DNA of 11,803 nucleotides from Gammaproteobacteria bacterium. GTDB taxonomy: Bacteria; Pseudomonadota; Gammaproteobacteria; SZUA-152. The DNA is taken from contig JAUWVK010000041.1 in NCBI GenBank assembly GCA_030617485.1, positions 1 to 11,803 on the forward strand, read 5' to 3'. The position numbers and the translations under genes were made by a program. The notes beneath the pieces are model-generated. The model saw nothing but the letters and a program-made list of their open reading frames with translations, was not told where the DNA came from and did not search any database. Shown in pieces: positions 7,507 through 11,803 of the stretch; position 1 is the stretch's first letter, and the number at the start of each line of letters is the position of its first letter.

Positions 7507-8406
7507 TTACTGCGGAATCTGTCCCGCATCTGCCTTCAAAATAGCAATACGCTCTTCCAGCGGCGGATGAGACATAAATAAGCGTCTGAACCCATGCCCC
7601 ATTGTTCCAGATATGCCCAAAGCAGCCATCTGGTCAGGCAAATGTGGTTGATTTGTACTTGAACGAAGTTTTTCCAGAGCAGCAATCATTTTCTGGGATC
7701 CCGCCAGCCGCGCAGCACCAGCATCAGCCCGAAATTCACGACGTCGGCTAAACCACATCACAATAATACTGGCCAACACACCCAGTACCAGCTGTGCAAC
7801 AATCGATGTAATCCAGAATGCAGGGCCATGACCACGCTGGGTTTTAAACACAACACGATCAACCAGGTGACCTATAACCCGGGAAAGAAAAATCACAAAG
7901 GTATTCACCACACCCTGAATGAGAGCCAGGGTAATCATATCCCCATTAGCAACATGGCTGATTTCATGGGCTAAAACGGCTTCCGCCTCATCCTGAGTCA
8001 TAGCATTCAACAAGCCCGTACTGACGGCTACTAACGCCTTGTTACGTGACATTCCCGTGGCAAAGGCATTCACATCTTGCGCATCATAAATTGCTACTTC
8101 CGGCATACCAATGCCGGCCATTTCAGCCTGACGTTGCACGGTAGAAACTAACCACGATTCAGTACTATTTTTTGGTTGGCTTATCACCCGCGCACCAGTA
8201 AATCGTTTCGCGGTCCATTTAGAGATGGCTAGTGAAACAAAAGAACCTCCGAAACCAAAAACGGCTGAAAATAACAACAAGCTACTGATATTTAAATCTA
8301 CACCCTGCTCATCCAGATAACCTTCAAAACCCAACAATTGCAAAGCAATACTGAGAACAAAGATTATTGCTAAATTGGTGGCTAAAAACAGAAAAATACG
8401 TTTCAT
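7507..8406 (-). CDS. htpX: Membrane zinc metalloprotease HtpX
   Basis: HtpX is an inner-membrane M48 protease that helps degrade misfolded or damaged membrane proteins. The 299-aa product (293 in E. coli) carries the zinc motif HEISH at 147-151 and the third ligand Glu224 in [14 protein letters not shown]. Hydrophobic segments lie at about 4-24, 40-62, 158-176 and 197-219, matching the four segments of the family. Other family blocks are [20 protein letters not shown] (113-132) and [10 protein letters not shown] near the C-terminus. The ATG at 8404-8406 has AGGAG 7 nt upstream. The family is often under heat-shock or envelope-stress control, but no convincing sigma-32 site or Cpx-type box was seen in the short upstream gap. 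It appears to be a single-gene unit between two terminators and is unrelated in function to its neighbours. Confidence 0.97.
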   Translation of the reverse strand: MKRIFLFLATNLAIIFVLSIALQLLGFEGYLDEQGVDLNISSLLLFSAVFGFGGSFVSLAISKWTAKRFTGARVISQPKNSTESWLVSTVQRQAEMAGIGMPEVAIYDAQDVNAFATGMSRNKALVAVSTGLLNAMTQDEAEAVLAHEISHVANGDMITLALIQGVVNTFVIFLSRVIGHLVDRVVFKTQRGHGPAFWITSIVAQLVLGVLASIIVMWFSRRREFRADAGAARLAGSQKMIAALEKLRSSTNQPHLPDQMAALGISGTMGHGFRRLFMSHPPLEERIAILKADAGQIPQ

Positions 8407-8449
8407 TTCTTTACTCCTGGTTTATCAATTTTAGTATCAACTGATGAAC

Positions 8450-8474
8450 AAAAATGGCAGCTTCCATGAAGCGC
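8450..8474 (-). terminator. Probable terminator of the parC operon
   Basis: On the minus strand GCGCTTC pairs with GAAGC-T-GC (7 bp with one bulged T) around an ATG triloop, and five T residues follow two bases later (8454-8450). It lies 24 bp after the stop of the 598-aa gene. htpX is next on the same strand, so its promoter should lie between this hairpin and 8407, or it depends on readthrough. Confidence 0.5.
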
Positions 8475-8497
8475 ATGAATAACCAGATGGGGGTATT

Positions 8498-10294
8498 TTA
8501 ATTATTTTCAACACAATCCAAACTGTAAACGATGAACTCACGTTGTGTTTGCAAAATATCCGCAACCACACAGCCGCCTTGCTCGCCTTCTCGTTCTACC
8601 TTAATGGAGGTTCCAGGGGAAAGATGATGACTCTGATGCAATACCATTCGTTGCGTTTTTTCATCGCCCTCCTCTGGTAACAAAATAGCAGGTAAAGCCA
8701 TTTCATTTTTGCTTAAAAATTCGCTTTGTATTGCAGTGGCCTCCGGGCTTTTTGATAAAGTTTTAATCGTCACTTCAATCACACCAACCTTGTCACGACT
8801 TAACCTTGTTATATAACCTAAAGCAGGTGTTTTTAATTCTTCACGCGAATAACTGAACGTCAAAATCTGACCGACATACATTGCTGTCGTAAATTCTGAC
8901 TCTTGCGACCTGATATGAACCCCTCCCTCACTTCTATCGACAACATACCACTGGCCAAAATGGATGACCTGAACACCAGAGGCGATAAGCGCAGAATGGC
9001 TGGCCAGGGCATCCCTGAGCTCATTATCTGAAGCTAACTCCTTCAGTATGTCTTCATCTTCGTATGATGCCTCAACCAGAAATTTATACACCGACATAAA
9101 TCCGTTATATACATAAAGAATTTTCTGGCCAGCAATATGTTCGCGTTTTTCCTTGCGTTCTTTTAGGCGAAGTCTGTCACACATTACATCTACGATTGAT
9201 AGTCGAGACAAATCCTCCTGGCTTGTAACTGCCTTTTCGTTCTCATCTCGCTGAATTTCGAACAATGCTATCAATTTTTTATGTTCCCGAACCAATAATA
9301 ATTCCAATGGAACCAAATCAACTCGTAAAGCTAATATTTTTTCCGTCATAGCACTTTCAGTGGCGACAAGTCCGTCACTTTGGCGCTTAAAATGTGGTAT
9401 TACTTTCTGATTTGAATAAACAATCACCTCACCTGATAGCAGTGGACTACCATCATCTGGCTTTATATCGAGACTATCAATAACTCTGGAAAGGTAAACA
9501 TCGATCATATGTAAATTTCGTGAAAAGACTGAATTGGTATCCATCAAACCATACAATTGAATAGATAAATAAACATGCCGAATCGAAGTCGTTGTAACTT
9601 GAATGTGGCCCAATTCTCTCGCTTTACTATCCAGTCGAACCTGTAAGCAGGATAGCGCCTGATGAGATTTTTTAACGTCTTCACACTGGGAAAACGTAAA
9701 AAATAATCGATTACATTCACGCCATATTGATTCGGGTAGCTTTTGGTAACGCAATGAACGTAATCGCTGCTCGATTCGAATGATCTCAAGAACACGTAAT
9801 GTATTCAATCTAGCCCGTGGTCTAACTTTCAAATACCGGGAATCTGAGAGATTATAATCATTCAGAATCTGGCGCTTAAACCCTGTTACCAACTGACCGC
9901 ACACATTGATCGCTGCCACCAAACCTTCTCGCCGATCATGGCTTTCTGGCAACGCATCTATTTTATATTCTTCCGAATAAATTTTACGAATCGCGGGGCA
10001 TGCATAAAGCAACGATTGCTCGACCCAGTCAGAACGTAATGTTTCAGACATTTTTACTGTATTAATACGTTTTAAATAAAGGTCAATATTACGTAATAAT
10101 TCAATGGGATGAGGATTCAATTCTTTCCAGAATACCATTGGTGGCTTCATGTCATTCTTTGATGCCCACATCTTGCTGCGAGGACGAATATCCGGCAAGT
10201 CCAGGATGAGTTCAAAATCCCTGGATGGAATATCTTCTTTTTTGCCTGATCTTAGCGAGAAGCTACCAAGCCACTGTGAAAAATTTTGAGCCAT
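8498..10294 (-). CDS. Protein of unknown function downstream of parC, helical N-terminus plus PilZ-like C-terminus
   Basis: No named family is recognised. The 598-aa product has no signal peptide or membrane segment. Residues about 60-350 are helix-rich and charged, with SIWRECNRLFFTFSQ at 189-203. Residues 372-406 hold a basic stretch (RLRLKERKEKREH) followed by ILYVYNGFMSVYKFL. The C-terminal 160 residues are beta-rich, with DRSEGG at 453-458 matching the PilZ [DN]xSxxG motif, then AMYVGQILTF, ALGYITRL and IEVTIKTLS. No RxxxR motif precedes it. This order matches the protein at 3470-5323, so the two look like distant paralogues. The ATG (10292-10294) is 5 bp after the parC stop; the ribosome-binding site is weak (AGAAGA about 12 nt upstream), suggesting translational coupling to parC. 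A role in cyclic-di-GMP or pilus signalling is inference from the paralogue's position beside fimX. Confidence 0.85.
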   Translation of the reverse strand: MAQNFSQWLGSFSLRSGKKEDIPSRDFELILDLPDIRPRSKMWASKNDMKPPMVFWKELNPHPIELLRNIDLYLKRINTVKMSETLRSDWVEQSLLYACPAIRKIYSEEYKIDALPESHDRREGLVAAINVCGQLVTGFKRQILNDYNLSDSRYLKVRPRARLNTLRVLEIIRIEQRLRSLRYQKLPESIWRECNRLFFTFSQCEDVKKSHQALSCLQVRLDSKARELGHIQVTTTSIRHVYLSIQLYGLMDTNSVFSRNLHMIDVYLSRVIDSLDIKPDDGSPLLSGEVIVYSNQKVIPHFKRQSDGLVATESAMTEKILALRVDLVPLELLLVREHKKLIALFEIQRDENEKAVTSQEDLSRLSIVDVMCDRLRLKERKEKREHIAGQKILYVYNGFMSVYKFLVEASYEDEDILKELASDNELRDALASHSALIASGVQVIHFGQWYVVDRSEGGVHIRSQESEFTTAMYVGQILTFSYSREELKTPALGYITRLSRDKVGVIEVTIKTLSKSPEATAIQSEFLSKNEMALPAILLPEEGDEKTQRMVLHQSHHLSPGTSIKVEREGEQGGCVVADILQTQREFIVYSLDCVENN

Positions 10295-10299
10295 TCGAG

Positions 10300-11803
10300 T
10301 TAATCTTCTGGTGATTCCTGACTGTCGGCACCAATAGTATCAACTCGCTGGAAACCACGTGGCAATTTAGAACCTCTTCTTCCTCGCTCACCCTCGTAGT
10401 GCTCAATATCTTTTGGTTTAAGCGTCAGGTGTCGTTTGCCCGAATAAATCGTCAAACTTTCGCCTTCTGGGATAATCGTAACAGCCACCACAAATTCTTC
10501 TCGAATTGCAACGCGTGCCGGTGGTATGCCAATGATCTTGTTGCCTTTACCTTTTGGCATTTCTGGCAACTCTTTCAGGGGAATAATTAACATGCGCCCT
10601 TGCGTGGTCACCGCAGCAATGCGATCTTTCTTAACACTCGACACTTTGCACGAACCCAACACTCTGGCTCCCTTGGGTAATCTCAACATAGCTTTGCCAG
10701 CTTTATTTTTGGCGTACAGGTTTTCAAGCTTAGTGACGAAACCATAACCCGCATCACTGGCCAACAAATAAAGATCGTCCGGATTGCCGGCCAGAGTATC
10801 CACAAAACTCGCGGCATCCGGCGGAGCCACTCTTCCTGTTAATGGTTCTCCCTGGCCCCGCGCTGACGGCAAGGTATACGCCAACATAGAATAAGTACGA
10901 CCACTGGCATCCATAAATACAGCCAGCTGATTACTTCGCCCACGTGACGACGCCTGATAAGCATCGCCAGATTTATAATTTAATTCAGTAGCATCCACAT
11001 CATGCCCTTTAGCGGCACGCACCCAACCTTTTTCCGATAAAATAATGGTTACAGGCTCAGAAGTCACCAGCGAAGTTTGATCAAGCGCCTGTGCAGCTTC
11101 ACGTACTACAATAGGCGATCGGCGGTCATCACCATATTCTTTGGCGTCACTGATCAATTCATTCTTAACCAACGTTTTCAATCGTGCTTTAGAACCTAAA
11201 ATCTTTTCCAGCCCGTCGCGTTCATCAGCTAACTCTTTTTGTTCTTCCTTGATTTTCATTTCTTCCAGACGAGCCAACTGGCGCAACTTGGTATCAAGGA
11301 TGTAATCCGTCTGCTCAGACGTTAACTTAAAGCGTTTTATCAACACTTTTTTGGGATCATCTTCCGTACGAACAATACGAATCACTTCATCAAGATTCAA
11401 AAAAGCGATCAACAAACCATCCAGTAAATGCAGGCGCTTTTTAACTTTCTGCAACCGGTATTCCAGGCGACGACGAACGGTGTCCATTCGGAACACCAGC
11501 CATTCCTTCAACAACATCCGCAAATCTTTTACCTGAGGACGACCATCAAGACCAATAACATTCATGTTGACTCGATAAGTCCGCTCGAGATCAGTAGTTG
11601 CAAAAAGATGTGCCATCAATTCGTTAAGATCAATACGATTGGAACGCGGCACAATAACAAGTCGGGTCGGATTTTCATGATCAGACTCATCTCGCAAATC
11701 TTCAACCATTGGTAATTTTTTTGCGTTCATTTGCGCGGCAATTTGTTCCAGTATTTTATTGCCCGACACCTGATGCGGCAGCGCCGTCACCACCACTGCA
11801 CCA
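10300..11803 (-). CDS. parC: DNA topoisomerase IV subunit A, C-terminal two-thirds, cut by window edge
   Basis: ParC cuts and rejoins DNA in topoisomerase IV, which with ParE decatenates daughter chromosomes. The reading frame is open to the right edge, giving 500 residues that align with roughly residues 255-752 of E. coli ParC. The catalytic tyrosine and the quinolone-resistance region lie outside the window. Visible blocks are [80 protein letters not shown], then the C-terminal DNA-wrapping domain with [51 protein letters not shown] and [17 protein letters not shown]. The GTG at 11794-11796 lies inside the conserved [12 protein letters not shown] block and is not the true start. The gene ends in SPED-TAA, 5 bp before the 598-aa gene, and probably forms an operon with it. 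Confidence 0.97.
   Translation of the reverse strand, partial: GAVVVTALPHQVSGNKILEQIAAQMNAKKLPMVEDLRDESDHENPTRLVIVPRSNRIDLNELMAHLFATTDLERTYRVNMNVIGLDGRPQVKDLRMLLKEWLVFRMDTVRRRLEYRLQKVKKRLHLLDGLLIAFLNLDEVIRIVRTEDDPKKVLIKRFKLTSEQTDYILDTKLRQLARLEEMKIKEEQKELADERDGLEKILGSKARLKTLVKNELISDAKEYGDDRRSPIVVREAAQALDQTSLVTSEPVTIILSEKGWVRAAKGHDVDATELNYKSGDAYQASSRGRSNQLAVFMDASGRTYSMLAYTLPSARGQGEPLTGRVAPPDAASFVDTLAGNPDDLYLLASDAGYGFVTKLENLYAKNKAGKAMLRLPKGARVLGSCKVSSVKKDRIAAVTTQGRMLIIPLKELPEMPKGKGNKIIGIPPARVAIREEFVVAVTIIPEGESLTIYSGKRHLTLKPKDIEHYEGERGRRGSKLPRGFQRVDTIGADSQESPED

Noticed and set aside
1..11803. Mobile element, prophage, CRISPR or defence island
   Set aside because: No transposase, integrase, repeat array, tRNA or target-site duplication was seen; all genes fit a core chromosomal setting.

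Overview
The window looks like core chromosome of a gammaproteobacterium of moderate GC content with type IV pili, perhaps near the Pseudomonadales/Cellvibrionales (lineage is inferred from gene content only). The evidence is a lysylation-type EF-P system, a full-length FimX homologue, HtpX and ParC. There are no mobile elements, tRNA or rRNA genes, or CRISPR arrays, and coding density is high.

Layout, left to right. (1) A nearly complete single-domain PilZ protein runs off the left edge on the minus strand, followed by about 310 bp without a gene. (2) An EF-P cassette: efp and epmA in tandem on the minus strand, with epmB divergent on the plus strand only 52 bp from efp. EpmB makes (R)-beta-lysine, EpmA ligates it to Lys34 of EF-P, and the modified EF-P rescues ribosomes stalled on polyproline. 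(3) After epmB comes a structured stretch of about 160 bp, then on the plus strand a 617-aa protein of unrecognised family and fimX, a 691-aa REC-PAS-GGDEF-EAL protein with degenerate catalytic motifs. (4) Convergent to fimX, behind a shared bidirectional terminator, is htpX, a membrane zinc protease. (5) A probable minus-strand operon follows: the 3' two-thirds of parC (cut by the right edge) and, 5 bp after it, a 598-aa protein of unrecognised family, closed by a probable terminator.

The most interesting observation is that the 617-aa and 598-aa proteins look like distant full-length paralogues. Both have a helical N-terminal half and a C-terminal beta-rich region with a PilZ-type [DN]xSxxG motif and the same order of following strand motifs. 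With the PilZ protein and FimX, four of the eight genes may be tied to cyclic-di-GMP or type IV pilus control. The pair is a candidate undescribed partner or effector family for FimX signalling; this is inference from reading the sequences by eye.

Three genes appear to use non-ATG starts (epmA GTG, the 617-aa gene GTG, fimX TTG). The last two are supported by strong Shine-Dalgarno sequences.
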